A DNA stretch of 34,830 bases from Gordonia amicalis NBRC 100051 = JCM 11271 (lineage in GTDB: Bacteria > Actinomycetota > Actinomycetes > Mycobacteriales > Mycobacteriaceae), in the NCBI RefSeq assembly GCF_000332995.1, contig NZ_BANS01000055.1, positions 1 to 34,830 on the forward strand. Reading direction: 5' to 3'. The notes beneath the pieces were generated by a model that saw only the letters and a program-made list of their open reading frames with translations, was not told the origin of the DNA and ran no database searches. Below, one piece after another: positions 7,784-15,984 of this stretch (the stretch's first letter is position 1; each line of letters starts with the position of its first letter). A program made the translations under genes and the position numbers.

Positions 7784-8473
7784 TCAGGGTCGGACCCAGC
7801 CGTCGGCCATGAACTCGAGGAGGAGCTGGGCTTTGTTACCGATCGGACGCCCGGCCTCTTCATAACGACGCACGACGCGGCGGTAGTGCTCACGCACCGT
7901 GCTCTCGGCGATCTGGTGCGTCTGCGATGTCTCGCGGAGAGTGGAACCGAGGGTGTAGGTCTGCAGGATCTCGCGTTCCCGTTCGGTCACGCGCACCCGG
8001 TTCTCGGGTGCGGGCGGAGTAGACGGTTCGGGTGGTCCCATGATCGCGGTGAGCGCCTGGCGGAGTGTGGACTCGGCACCGGGTGAGCGGGGCGCGATGC
8101 GGATGTGGTCGCGGCCGGCGACCCCGTCCCCGAGGAAGACGACGCGCACGTTTCGCAGCATCGGCGCACGCTGGACCAGCGCCAGCATCCCGGTCGAACG
8201 CACGAGAAGGACGGCCGGGTTGCGAAGGGCATGGATCTGCGCGGGCTCGACGAGTGTCGCGCCGTAGCCGGCGCCTTCGACGAGAGCCACGAGTGCGGCG
8301 TCGAACAGATCGCCTTCGGCGATGACAACGGCGAGGCGTCTGTGGTGAGGGTGAGGGTGAGGGGAGGCGGCCTGCGAAACGGTTCGGCCGACGGAGGCCA
8401 TCCGGGACACGTTGGGCTGGGGGGCGGCTGTGGCTTCCTGCGGGCGGCGGAGCTCGTCCAGAGTGGCTGACAT
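7784..8473 (-). CDS. LuxR-type HTH regulator with degenerate receiver
   Basis: The product is 229 residues. Residues 46-146 have the beta-alpha rhythm of a response-regulator receiver (RRLAVVIAEGDLFDAALVAL). The strand that should end in the phosphoacceptor Asp reads AVLLVRSTGM, so phosphorylation is unlikely. Residues 160-225 form a LuxR/GerE helix-turn-helix (VTEREREILQTYTLGSTLRE, then IAESTVREHYRRVV). The ATG at 8473 is chosen because AAGGA lies 8 bases upstream. An open frame extends to 8713 without a ribosome site. It is divergent from the regulator at 8738 and no sensor kinase is adjacent. It may be an orphan regulator of its neighbours, which is inference only. Confidence 0.75.
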   Translation of the reverse strand: MSATLDELRRPQEATAAPQPNVSRMASVGRTVSQAASPHPHPHHRRLAVVIAEGDLFDAALVALVEGAGYGATLVEPAQIHALRNPAVLLVRSTGMLALVQRAPMLRNVRVVFLGDGVAGRDHIRIAPRSPGAESTLRQALTAIMGPPEPSTPPAPENRVRVTEREREILQTYTLGSTLRETSQTHQIAESTVREHYRRVVRRYEEAGRPIGNKAQLLLEFMADGWVRP

Positions 8474-8737
8474 CGGTACCGTCCTTCTGTCGACAGAATC
8501 ACTACCGGCTCCCGACATCGCAGAGGTCGACGGACCGGCGTCCCCGGAAGCCGTGATCGACTTTGCTTGCGATCGGTGGGCGAAGAGATGATCAACGTCT
8601 ACTTTTCTAGAGTCACGAACTTGCACCGCTAAGTCACTGCCTGGGTGGCCTGATTGACGACGATTCGGGCCAAAATGCGCTCGAATGAGTCCAATTAATG
8701 CGTGATCGCGCATGCGTCACAGGTATCAGGCAAAATC
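8474..8737. promoter_or_regulatory. Shared divergent promoter region of two regulators
   Basis: This 264-bp gap separates two divergent regulator genes and is clearly lower in GC than its surroundings around 8590-8735 (TCTACTTTTCTAGAGTCACG, then CCAATTAATGCGTG). A partly symmetrical GTGATCGCGCATGCGTCAC lies at about 8702-8720. It could hold operators for one or both proteins. I could not assign a confident -10/-35 pair. Confidence 0.35.
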
Positions 8738-9481
8738 ATGCACGTGCCGAACCGTTTGCGCGTGCTGGTCGCGTCACCGCTTGGTCACGTCGTGGCCGGG
8801 CCTCTGCAGAGCGCCCTCGAGCAGGCTGTCGTCACCGTGGCCATCACAGAGGACGAGTTCACCCGCTCCGTTGCCGGCCATGTCCGCTTCGACGTCGTGG
8901 TCGCCGACCTCATCTGGAACCGTCCGGATCCGGAATGGTGTTTCGACGGTCTCGACGTCATCGATGCCCTGGACAAACACGAGCGGCAGGCACCGGTCAT
9001 CCTCGCGACCCATGGGCACGGGCTCGAAGACGACCACCTCGACGAGGCCCGGCTGCGGAACGAGGTTGCCGCTGTCATCGAGAAGTCCGACGGGTTCGCG
9101 ACGCTGATGAGCGCCGTGCACGCGGTCGCGGTGGGGCAGGGAGTGGCCGAGAAGCCGGGACCTCCGCGTCGAACCCCGCTGTATGAGTTGTTCGCCGGGC
9201 AGCGCGGTCACACCGCCGGCCGGCTGGCGGGAGCGATCGCCTCGGGTAACGCGTCCGATGGCGCGAGCCTGGCACGCGCGGCCAAGGTCTCGCCCAACAC
9301 GGCGAACAAGGTGACGAGCCACTACCTCGGCCCGCTCATCGAGGAGCGGGGTGAACAGCCGACATCGTCTCCCCTGACGCAAGCCGCGGTGTACCGCTGG
9401 TGCGGCCTTCATGCGCGGTATCTGATCAGCTGGTGCCGACGGCACGGGCATTCGGACGTCCTGGGTCCGATGCCGTCCTGA
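8738..9481 (+). CDS. Receiver-like HTH regulator, divergent partner
   Basis: The product is 247 residues. Residues 7-135 are receiver-like: RLRVLVASPLG lacks the acidic pair of true receivers, but FDVVVADLIW places an Asp at residue 57, and AAVIEKSDGF supplies a Lys at 116. Residues 160-203 look like a helix-turn-helix (GRLAGAIASGNASDGASLAR, then VSPNTANKVTSHYLG). Compared with the regulator at 7784-8473 it retains the opposite half of the phosphorylation site. The start is uncertain: ATG at 8738 is preferred, but GTG at 8702 and GTG at 8744 are in frame and none has a strong ribosome site. The 3' end overlaps the HAD gene end to end by 56 bases. Confidence 0.65.
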   Translation: MHVPNRLRVLVASPLGHVVAGPLQSALEQAVVTVAITEDEFTRSVAGHVRFDVVVADLIWNRPDPEWCFDGLDVIDALDKHERQAPVILATHGHGLEDDHLDEARLRNEVAAVIEKSDGFATLMSAVHAVAVGQGVAEKPGPPRRTPLYELFAGQRGHTAGRLAGAIASGNASDGASLARAAKVSPNTANKVTSHYLGPLIEERGEQPTSSPLTQAAVYRWCGLHARYLISWCRRHGHSDVLGPMPS

Positions 9482-10298
9482 CCGAACACCGGTCGAGGAA
9501 CCATTCGAGGATCTCGACGCCGGCGAGTGCCCCCGTCCCCGTGGTGACGGTGAGCCCCGGTGCCGACCAGCCGAGCAACTCGAGTTCGCCGTGGCGGGGT
9601 CGGATCGCGTGGTCGGCGGCCGACAGAAGATCGGTGTCCAACCATCCGTCGCCGGCTGCGCACAGCTCGGCGTCGGTCGTGATCGTCCCGTCGTCGACGA
9701 GCCGGCGACGGACCTCGGCGATCGCCGCGGACTTGGTGACCGACCCGGGAGTCGCGTAGATCTTGCGGCCCTGCTGCGAGGCGGTCCACCCGCGCGCCGC
9801 GCACCAGTCCTGCCAGGCCGGCAAGAACTCATCTGGCTGGCCCGCCGGGTCGACTACGAGGTAGCAGAACAGGTCGTCGGCGATCCGCAGCGACCGCACC
9901 CAGGACTCGTCGATGCGGCTGCGGAGTTCGGTGAGCACCTCGTCGAGACCCGCGCCGGATTCGGACACCGCACGTTCGACCGCACGGCGCCAGTCCGGGT
10001 CGTCGGCTCCGTCGACCAGGATGCGCCCACCATTGCTCGCCACGGCGTATCGGAACGGACTGCCGGGCAGTGCGATTCGCTCGTACTGGGCCGGCGTCCG
10101 GGTGGTGGTCGGGATCACCGGTACCTCGGCGGCGAGGCGCGCGAGAAGTTCGACGGCGGTGGTCGTCATGTACGACAGGGGGGCGTCGCGGTAGATCTCG
10201 ACGCAGACGGCGTCGAGGGCGGCGAACTGTGCCTCGCCCATGGCGGCCTGCGAATAGATCATCGTCCGGTCGAGGTCGGTGGCGACCAGCACGTTCAC
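9426..10298 (-). CDS. HAD-superfamily phosphatase of the Ter biosynthetic operon
   Basis: The product is 290 residues. Motif I is VATDLDRTMIY (DxDxT nucleophile and acid/base Asp). Motif II is the threonine-rich IPTTTRT. The metal-binding motif IV is AAGDGWLDTDLL. The cap lies between them. It should dephosphorylate a small metabolite. In Ter-linked operons this HAD enzyme is predicted to act on the product of the phosphoribosyltransferases. The GTG at 10298 has AAGGAGG about 5 bases upstream and overlaps the stop of the preceding gene by 4 bases (GTGA at 10295-10298). This is the last gene of a five-gene coupled operon. Its 3' end overlaps the convergent regulator gene by 56 bases. Confidence 0.85.
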   Translation of the reverse strand: MNVLVATDLDRTMIYSQAAMGEAQFAALDAVCVEIYRDAPLSYMTTTAVELLARLAAEVPVIPTTTRTPAQYERIALPGSPFRYAVASNGGRILVDGADDPDWRRAVERAVSESGAGLDEVLTELRSRIDESWVRSLRIADDLFCYLVVDPAGQPDEFLPAWQDWCAARGWTASQQGRKIYATPGSVTKSAAIAEVRRRLVDDGTITTDAELCAAGDGWLDTDLLSAADHAIRPRHGELELLGWSAPGLTVTTGTGALAGVEILEWFLDRCSVRTASDPGRPNARAVGTS

Positions 10299-11425
10299 GC
10301 GTCCTCCTTGATCAGCCCGACACACGAGTAGGCGAGATCGGGTGAGACCTCCACCGGCACTCCGCGTTCGGCGGCCAGTAGCCGGATGTGGCGGTGTTCG
10401 GGCAGGTCGTCGTCGCGGACCAGGACGCGCCACGGCACCCGCCGCAGCAGCACGCGTGTCGTCTCACCGACGCCGGGCTTGACCAGGTTGATCGATGACA
10501 GTCCGTAGTCGATCTGGATCCGTTCGACGGAGCGCCAGCCCGACCACGTCGGTGTCCGCTCCTGCGGTGTCATGACGGCCAGGGTCGCGCCGACCCGTTC
10601 GGTGACAGCGGGGAACTCGGCGCTCACCGCGTCGAGCAATTCACCGGAGACGTCGAACTCCGCCAGATTCCGGTAGAACTTGGCGCCGTGGAACTCTCCC
10701 GGACCGATGTGGTCGGCGTTGAGGACTGTGCGCGAGACCAGACCCGACACGGTTGAATTCAGACATGCCGAGGCGATGAGGAAGTCATCCCGGGTGCCGT
10801 ACAGCGTGGTGCAGGAGCCTGGGTCGGCGAGCACGGCCAGCTCGTCATGCAGGCGCGGACGGCCGGGAAGCTGCGCGTACTCGGACAGGGCCGCGGTGAG
10901 TTCGCGCTGGATCGCGCCCTTCCCGGTCCACCCGTCGACGAAGACGACCGACTCGGCGGGGTGGCGCCGCGCGATGTGATCCAGTGCGACCGTGTCGATC
11001 CCGCGGTCGCGCACGATCGAGATGGTGTAGTGCTGCGGCTCGATCCCGTGGACCGTCTGCATCCACCGGCGGATCAGGATGCCGACGGGCGTGCCGGCGC
11101 GCGCGAGCGACACCAGCGTCGGAGACGAATGGCGTTCGGCGAGAATCAATTCGGCAACCACACCGACAGCTTCGGCGAGTCGTTGCGCCGATGACCGCAG
11201 GGTCGACCGGAAGAGATCCTGGTACTCGCGACCGGGCTGGTACTCGATCGGCAGGGACTCGGCGTAATGCGCCATACCTGACTGGATACGACGCTCCCGC
11301 TCGTGCAGGTCACCTTCGAGCGCGACGTCGGAGAGATCCTTGAGCAACCACGTCACCTCGTCCGGCGCGTAGGAACCGAAGCGCGGACCGCGCAAGGGGG
11401 GAGTCGACGTCACGGGTTCGGTCAT
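10295..11425 (-). CDS. StiP-family PRTase-like protein with PELOTA domain
   Basis: The product is 376 residues and is usually annotated as a cysteine protease StiP family protein. The N-terminal and central part is a phosphoribosyltransferase-like domain (SLARAGTPVGIL at 107-117 and VFVDGWTGKG at 161-170, the latter in the position of the PRPP loop). The C-terminal part, from about 290 (RVLLRRVPWRVLVRDDDL, then IRLLAAERGVPVE), matches the PELOTA RNA-binding-like domain found in Ter-associated proteins. It probably acts with the other PRTase on a base or nucleotide-like substrate. The ATG at 11425 overlaps the preceding stop by 4 bases, and the end overlaps the HAD gene by 4 bases. The protease label is historical and I see no clear protease motif. 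Confidence 0.8.
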   Translation of the reverse strand: MTEPVTSTPPLRGPRFGSYAPDEVTWLLKDLSDVALEGDLHERERRIQSGMAHYAESLPIEYQPGREYQDLFRSTLRSSAQRLAEAVGVVAELILAERHSSPTLVSLARAGTPVGILIRRWMQTVHGIEPQHYTISIVRDRGIDTVALDHIARRHPAESVVFVDGWTGKGAIQRELTAALSEYAQLPGRPRLHDELAVLADPGSCTTLYGTRDDFLIASACLNSTVSGLVSRTVLNADHIGPGEFHGAKFYRNLAEFDVSGELLDAVSAEFPAVTERVGATLAVMTPQERTPTWSGWRSVERIQIDYGLSSINLVKPGVGETTRVLLRRVPWRVLVRDDDLPEHRHIRLLAAERGVPVEVSPDLAYSCVGLIKEDA

Positions 11426-12726
11426 CGGCGCGCCGCCTCCCGTGATCCCCCGCGCTGTGCCTGCCCGGTCGCCGGGAGGACCGCCAGCGTCACCGGATGA
11501 CCGGCGGCGGTGAGGACGTCGAGCAGGCCACCCGGGGCGCGGAGCTCGGGGGTGTCGGCCGGGGTGTCGACCACGACCACCACCTGGGGATCGGCAAATG
11601 CGTTCGACGAGACGTTGTAGATGTAGCGCGGCGTGTCCGGATCGGATTCGGGTGCGACGAAACGGAATCCGCGACGCAGCGGGTAACCGGACACGTCATG
11701 GACCTGTGCGGGCGACCGCGTGGTGGTCTGATAGCCGGTCACGAAGCCGCGCAGCTCGAGGCACTCGGCGATGCACAGCGGTGCGTACATCAGCTCCTCA
11801 TGACCGATCACGACGACGGGCCGTTGTGGGTCGAGGTGGTGTGCGATCCTCTCCGCGGCCGCCTCGGTCGCCTGATGGAACGCCTCCGAATCCGATCGCT
11901 CGAAACCGTGACGGCCACCGTCCGGTGTTCCCGCCGGCCATTCGAGCGTGAGCGTGGCGGCGTCGGCGCGTTCCGGTGCCACGGGATTCAGATCGTCCGA
12001 GGTCAGCTCCCACACGTCATCGAGCAGCGTGGGAGGTAGCGTGACCGAGCCGTGCGCCAGGGCGACGTACGAGACCTCCACGCCGAGATCCGCAGCGGCC
12101 TTGGCGCATTCGGCGCGCTGGTCAGGCGTGCGCATGTCCACGAGCGAGGCCACGACGAACCGCGTGCGTGGACGGGTTGCGACGATCGTCTCGATCGCGC
12201 CCAGGGCCGTGGTGCCGGTGGAGATCTCGTCGTCGACGAGGATGAGTGTCTCCTCGGGCGTCGCAGCGTCGAGAAACGCCGGATCGCTCGGCTGCAGCAG
12301 GTGGGTGGTGGCGTGCGAATGCCCTTCCTCGAAGGTCCCCGACACGACCACACCGGGAAGTTGCCGGCGCGTCGAATGTAGGTAGCGAGACGCGGAGATC
12401 CGCTGGGCGACACAGTGTCCCAGCCCCGTGGCGGTCTCGGCGAAGCCGAAGACCGCGGAATCCCGTGCGGCATCGGCGCCGATCTGGTCGGTGATCGCCG
12501 CACCGAGGGCGTCGGCCGCGCCGCGCACGACACCGGGGGGTGTGGGGATGTGCTTGCCGAGCACGGTCGAGACCAGCAGATGTGCGCGCCTGCGGTTGTG
12601 GCGCAGACCGAGGACGACCAGGTCGCGCAGTTCGTGTCCGGCACACCCGGTGCCGTCGGACGCCACCTGGACGCCGAAGCGGGTCGTGACCCAATTGGGT
12701 TCACGGTCGATCCGGTGGCTGCTCAC
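11422..12726 (-). CDS. Phosphoribosyltransferase with C-terminal TRSP domain
   Basis: The product is 434 residues. The N-terminal half is an orotate-PRTase-like fold with the PRPP-binding motif LILVDDEISTGTTA (about 162-175) and an upstream FGFAETATGLGH loop. The C-terminal part, from about 265, is the TRSP domain (PVVVIGHEELMYAPLCIAE, then GFVTGYQTTTRSP) that follows this PRTase type in Ter operons. It should transfer phosphoribose from PRPP to an unidentified base-like acceptor, or run the reverse reaction. The GTG at 12726 is chosen because it overlaps the previous stop as GTGA (12723-12726), in keeping with the rest of the operon. The longer frame to 12849 would overlap the lyase gene heavily. 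Confidence 0.85.
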   Translation of the reverse strand: MSSHRIDREPNWVTTRFGVQVASDGTGCAGHELRDLVVLGLRHNRRRAHLLVSTVLGKHIPTPPGVVRGAADALGAAITDQIGADAARDSAVFGFAETATGLGHCVAQRISASRYLHSTRRQLPGVVVSGTFEEGHSHATTHLLQPSDPAFLDAATPEETLILVDDEISTGTTALGAIETIVATRPRTRFVVASLVDMRTPDQRAECAKAAADLGVEVSYVALAHGSVTLPPTLLDDVWELTSDDLNPVAPERADAATLTLEWPAGTPDGGRHGFERSDSEAFHQATEAAAERIAHHLDPQRPVVVIGHEELMYAPLCIAECLELRGFVTGYQTTTRSPAQVHDVSGYPLRRGFRFVAPESDPDTPRYIYNVSSNAFADPQVVVVVDTPADTPELRAPGGLLDVLTAAGHPVTLAVLPATGQAQRGGSREAARR

Positions 12727-13973
12727 TGCGTCGCCGTTCGTCGGCCGGCCGGTCCCGGGTCGGCGAGCGCGGTGAGTAGATCGACGAAGCTCACACCCTG
12801 GCGGGTCACGCCGAACGCGGCCGCCCGGTCGATCACGCGCAGAGCCCAATTCCGGTGGGGCTTCAGTTCGTTCATCTTGTTCCGATAGGAGGACGCCCGC
12901 ACACCGCCGGCATCACCGGCGAGGATGTCGAGGGCGTCGTGGTACTCCTCGTGGGTCACCGCGGACAGGGCGTGCACGGCGGCGACGTGGGCGGGATGGA
13001 TCACCGTCTTGCCGTGGAGACCGTTGGCGCGGTCGAGGGTGATCTCGCGCAGCAGTCCGTCCATGTCCCGACTGACCAGTTGTTGCCGGAAGTACACCGC
13101 GTCACTCTCGCGAAAAGGTGTGTGGCGCAGTGTCGGCTGGAACATGCGTTCGTGGTCGGCGAAGTACTCCCACACCGGTCCGGTCACGATGAAACCGGAT
13201 TCGTCGCTGCGGCCGAGGTGGTTGACGATGCCGGCGATCACGTCGGCGGCGACCCGGACGTCGTAGATCGTGAGGTCACGGTCGCGCCGGATGCCGAAGT
13301 AGCCGCAGATGTCGGTGGCACCGATGCGGACGGCGAGCACGTTGGCGCGGTGTTCGCTCAGATGGGCGGTCAGGGCGGTCAACTCGTCGTCGCGCGTCTC
13401 GCGGTGCACGACCGCCGCGGACTCGAGGACAGGCATCACCCACAGGTGCCGGCCCAGGAGTTCACTCGCCCGGGCAACCTCTCCCAGCGCCTCATCGGCG
13501 TTGGCCGAGTTGAACTTCGGGATCACGAAGCCGGCCAGCGCCGGAGGAGTGTTCGGGGCCGACGGAGTGTCGAGCGCGGCAGCGATCCGCGGGATGCGGT
13601 CGGCCGACCGCGGACGGACGAACAGGAGCATCGGGTCGCCGGGCTTCTCGGCGATGTCGCGGAGAGCGGCGACCGTGTGCTCGATGGCGTCGTCTTCTTC
13701 GTGGTCGGCGATAGCGTCCTCGAGGTCGATGACCATCGAGATCACGCCCTCCGCCCGCCGCTTGCGGATCACGTCGGCGAGATCCGGGCGGGTGGCGGGC
13801 ACGTAGAGCGTGGCGCCGAGAGCGATCGCCAGTCGCTGTGCGGGCCAGGTGTCATCGATCGGCTCCGGTTGCCGGAAGAAGAGCTGTTCGCGCGTCGCGA
13901 ATCCCAGATGATCGAAGTGCCGGATCGTTCCGGGTTCGAGCCCGGTGTCGTCGTGGCGTGCCGTGGTGGTCAT
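12723..13973 (-). CDS. CitE/HpcH-HpaI family aldolase/lyase
   Basis: The product is a 416-residue TIM-barrel enzyme of the HpcH/HpaI-CitE family, longer than the usual CitE length of about 270-300. Motifs are MVIDLEDAIADHE (acidic metal ligands), the core strand PVLESAAVV, RIGATDICGYFGIRRDRD, and HGKTVIHPAHV near the end. It would cleave or form a C-C bond in a small acid or acyl-CoA-like intermediate. In Ter-linked operons this family is a standard component, but its substrate is unknown. The ATG at 13973 overlaps the preceding stop (ATGA at 13970-13973). The frame is open further upstream to 14135, but that would run into the coiled-coil gene. Confidence 0.85.
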   Translation of the reverse strand: MTTTARHDDTGLEPGTIRHFDHLGFATREQLFFRQPEPIDDTWPAQRLAIALGATLYVPATRPDLADVIRKRRAEGVISMVIDLEDAIADHEEDDAIEHTVAALRDIAEKPGDPMLLFVRPRSADRIPRIAAALDTPSAPNTPPALAGFVIPKFNSANADEALGEVARASELLGRHLWVMPVLESAAVVHRETRDDELTALTAHLSEHRANVLAVRIGATDICGYFGIRRDRDLTIYDVRVAADVIAGIVNHLGRSDESGFIVTGPVWEYFADHERMFQPTLRHTPFRESDAVYFRQQLVSRDMDGLLREITLDRANGLHGKTVIHPAHVAAVHALSAVTHEEYHDALDILAGDAGGVRASSYRNKMNELKPHRNWALRVIDRAAAFGVTRQGVSFVDLLTALADPGPAGRRTATQ

Positions 13974-15163
13974 CGCGCGGCCACCTGTCCTCTCATCCGG
14001 GAAACTATCTCGCTGATCCGGTCGTCCACAGCCCGCAACTGGGTCAGATATCCCCAGTAGTCGGGGTGGACGCGATCGAGCTCCCCCCTCGCACGCTCGA
14101 TCCGGTCGGCCTGAGCATCGAGTACCGAGCCCCATTCGTCAACCAGAGAGTGATTCACCGCGAAGAGCTGAGCGTCGCGGAGCCGGAATCGGACGCGCCG
14201 CTCGGCTCCCTGCGGATCGGCACGCACTTCGCGCAGCAGGCGCAGACGATCCAGGACGGCGTCCACGGCGGCCTCGGCGACGGACAGGTCGTCTCGGGCG
14301 GCATCGGCCTGATCGATTGCCTGGTCGGGCGCGTCGGCCAGCATCGTGCGCGCCGTCGAGATCGCCGTATCCGCATGGGCCAGACGCTCGTCGACTACGA
14401 CCTCGGTGCGCTGCAGGTCGGTCGAACAGTCCGCGCTGAACTCGCGGCGCAAGGCCGACAGGGTGTCGGGAACCTGCGCTCTGCGGGTGGCGATGGCGCT
14501 GCGCCGGGTTTCCACCGATCGGATGACCTGGCGGGCGCGGTCGGCGAACGCGGGCGCCTCGCGGAGAAGATTCTCCAGCCGCTGTGCCGATGTGATGATC
14601 GTCGCAGCGGCTGACTGGCGTTCGCGCAGCCCGGAAGCCTGCTCGAAAACTCTCAAGGCACGGTCGAGTTCGTCGGTGGCCTTGGTGACCGACTGCAGCC
14701 GGCCGACCGCGGGACCGGCGTTCTCGAGAGCCGTCATCGCCCGGTGCGAGGCGACGCGTGCCTCATGGTCCTGGGCTTCTGCTGCCTGCATGGTGGCCCG
14801 CGCTCGCTGCAGTGCACCTGAGTTCGCCTCCGCGAAGCCGCGCATCGACGCCGTGACCGTGCGAAGCGCCTCGGTGGTCCGCTCGAGGTCCTGGCGGGCC
14901 ACGCGTGTGCCCGTGGGTGGGGAGACCAACCGGAGGTAGTCGGCGGTCACCTGAGCGTGCCGTTCGCGGAGCGCAGACCATTCGCCGCGCAGCTGTGAAC
15001 GCGGGTCGGTGGCGGCCACCACACCGACGGCCGGATCGATCTCGGCGAGGACGGTTTCGGACTCGAGGAAGGCCGCTGTCATTTGTTCCGATGATGCAGG
15101 TGAGGCGGAATTCGTGCGTGAATCGTTGCCGAACCAACGACGTACGAAGTTTCCGGGCACCAC
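13970..15163 (-). CDS. Coiled-coil protein, first gene of the Ter operon
   Basis: The product is 397 residues, almost entirely predicted helical, rich in Ala, Arg, Glu and Gln, with heptad-like stretches across about 65-330 (for example ERTTEALRTVTASMRGFAEA and RDDLSVAEAAVDAVLDRLRL). There is no signal peptide and no clear membrane segment. A conserved-looking end, HPDYWGYLTQLRAVDDRISE, precedes the stop. It occupies the place where a TelA-type or other helical stress protein is often found in Ter loci. I cannot support a firm TelA assignment from motifs. It starts at GTG 15163 (a second GTG is the next codon) without an obvious ribosome site. It leads a run of four successive 4-base overlaps, so its product is probably made in proportion to the enzymes. 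Confidence 0.7.
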   Translation of the reverse strand: MVPGNFVRRWFGNDSRTNSASPASSEQMTAAFLESETVLAEIDPAVGVVAATDPRSQLRGEWSALRERHAQVTADYLRLVSPPTGTRVARQDLERTTEALRTVTASMRGFAEANSGALQRARATMQAAEAQDHEARVASHRAMTALENAGPAVGRLQSVTKATDELDRALRVFEQASGLRERQSAAATIITSAQRLENLLREAPAFADRARQVIRSVETRRSAIATRRAQVPDTLSALRREFSADCSTDLQRTEVVVDERLAHADTAISTARTMLADAPDQAIDQADAARDDLSVAEAAVDAVLDRLRLLREVRADPQGAERRVRFRLRDAQLFAVNHSLVDEWGSVLDAQADRIERARGELDRVHPDYWGYLTQLRAVDDRISEIVSRMRGQVAAR

Positions 15164-15349
15164 ACGATGCTATCGGCTATTTTCAACTCGGTATGTGGCC
15201 GGAGCGACCGACCCGCGGCGGAGTCGAATCGGCCGCCTCGCGGCGCCGGATGTCGATCGCGGCTGGTGCCGGGAAGCGGAGATGGCGTCGGGGAACACAC
15301 GAGGGCGGTCGAGCGGCGACCTCCCGGCGGCTCGAGAGAGGCACGTCGA
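15164..15349. promoter_or_regulatory. Divergent promoter region of enzyme and AIM24 operons
   Basis: This 186-bp gap lies between the leftward five-gene operon and the rightward AIM24 operon, so it must drive both. The AIM24 side ends in GAGAGAGG about 8 bases before the ATG at 15350. I could not define a convincing -10/-35 pair or operator. Confidence 0.4.
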
Positions 15350-15970
15350 ATGCAGTTGGTACAACGCTCCAAACGCGTGGTCGAGGCCAGGCTGAACAAC
15401 ACCGCGGTCCGCGCGATCAGCGGATCGATGGTGGCTTATGAGGGCCAGGTCGCGTTCAAATCGGCCGGCTTCGGTGGTGGCGACGGCGTCCTGGCCGGCC
15501 TCAAACAGCGGGCTACGGGTGAGGCCCTGTCCCTCATGGAGGCTTCGGGAAACGGCATCGTCTACTTCGCCCACAACGCGGCCGAGACGACGATCATCGA
15601 ACTCAACAACGAGACACTGCAGGTCGAGTCCCAGCAGCTCATGGTGCTGAACGGGAACCTGCAGACCAACGTGGCGTTCGCAGGTGTGCGCGGCGCGTCG
15701 TCGGGCCAGGGACTGTTCACGACGACTGTCAGTGGGTACGGCCAGATAGCTCTGCTGTCCAATGGTGGTCCGCTGATCCATCTGGAGGTGTCGCCGCAGT
15801 ATCCGCTGGTCGTCGATCCGGATGCATTCGTCTGTGCGCGTGGGCAATTGAACCAGTCGTTCGTCACCGACGTCTCGTGGCGCTCCGTGATGGGGCAGGG
15901 CGGCGGCGAAGCCTTCTCCCTGCGGTGGGACGGCAGCGGCGTCGTATCGATCCAGCCGGCCGAGCGGTGA
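15350..15970 (+). CDS. AIM24 family protein (paralogue 1)
   Basis: The product is 206 residues of the AIM24/TspO-associated beta-rich fold (DUF124). It shows the repeated short strands typical of the family: AVRAISGSMVAYEGQVAFKS, then SGNGIVYFAHNA, LFTTTVSGYGQIALLSNGG and the terminal WDGSGVVSIQPAE. It has no signal peptide or membrane helix. The eukaryotic member is needed for mitochondrial inner-membrane organisation. Bacterial members accompany TerD genes, but their biochemical role is not established. It is the first of three paralogues in one operon. The start ATG has GAGAGAGG upstream. The next gene begins 14 bases after the stop. Confidence 0.85.
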   Translation: MQLVQRSKRVVEARLNNTAVRAISGSMVAYEGQVAFKSAGFGGGDGVLAGLKQRATGEALSLMEASGNGIVYFAHNAAETTIIELNNETLQVESQQLMVLNGNLQTNVAFAGVRGASSGQGLFTTTVSGYGQIALLSNGGPLIHLEVSPQYPLVVDPDAFVCARGQLNQSFVTDVSWRSVMGQGGGEAFSLRWDGSGVVSIQPAER

Positions 15971-15984
15971 GGGTGGGGTAGCGA

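Noticed and set aside
12855..14060. Long plus-strand open frame of about 401 codons opposite the CitE-like gene
   Set aside because: It is antisense to a gene with clear family motifs and conserved overlaps. The translation is low complexity in V, G, D and R, as expected of antisense frames in GC-rich DNA.
13970..15163. TelA (toxic anion resistance) assignment for the coiled-coil protein
   Set aside because: Location in a Ter locus suggests it, but I could not see TelA-specific motifs. Helical content alone is not enough.
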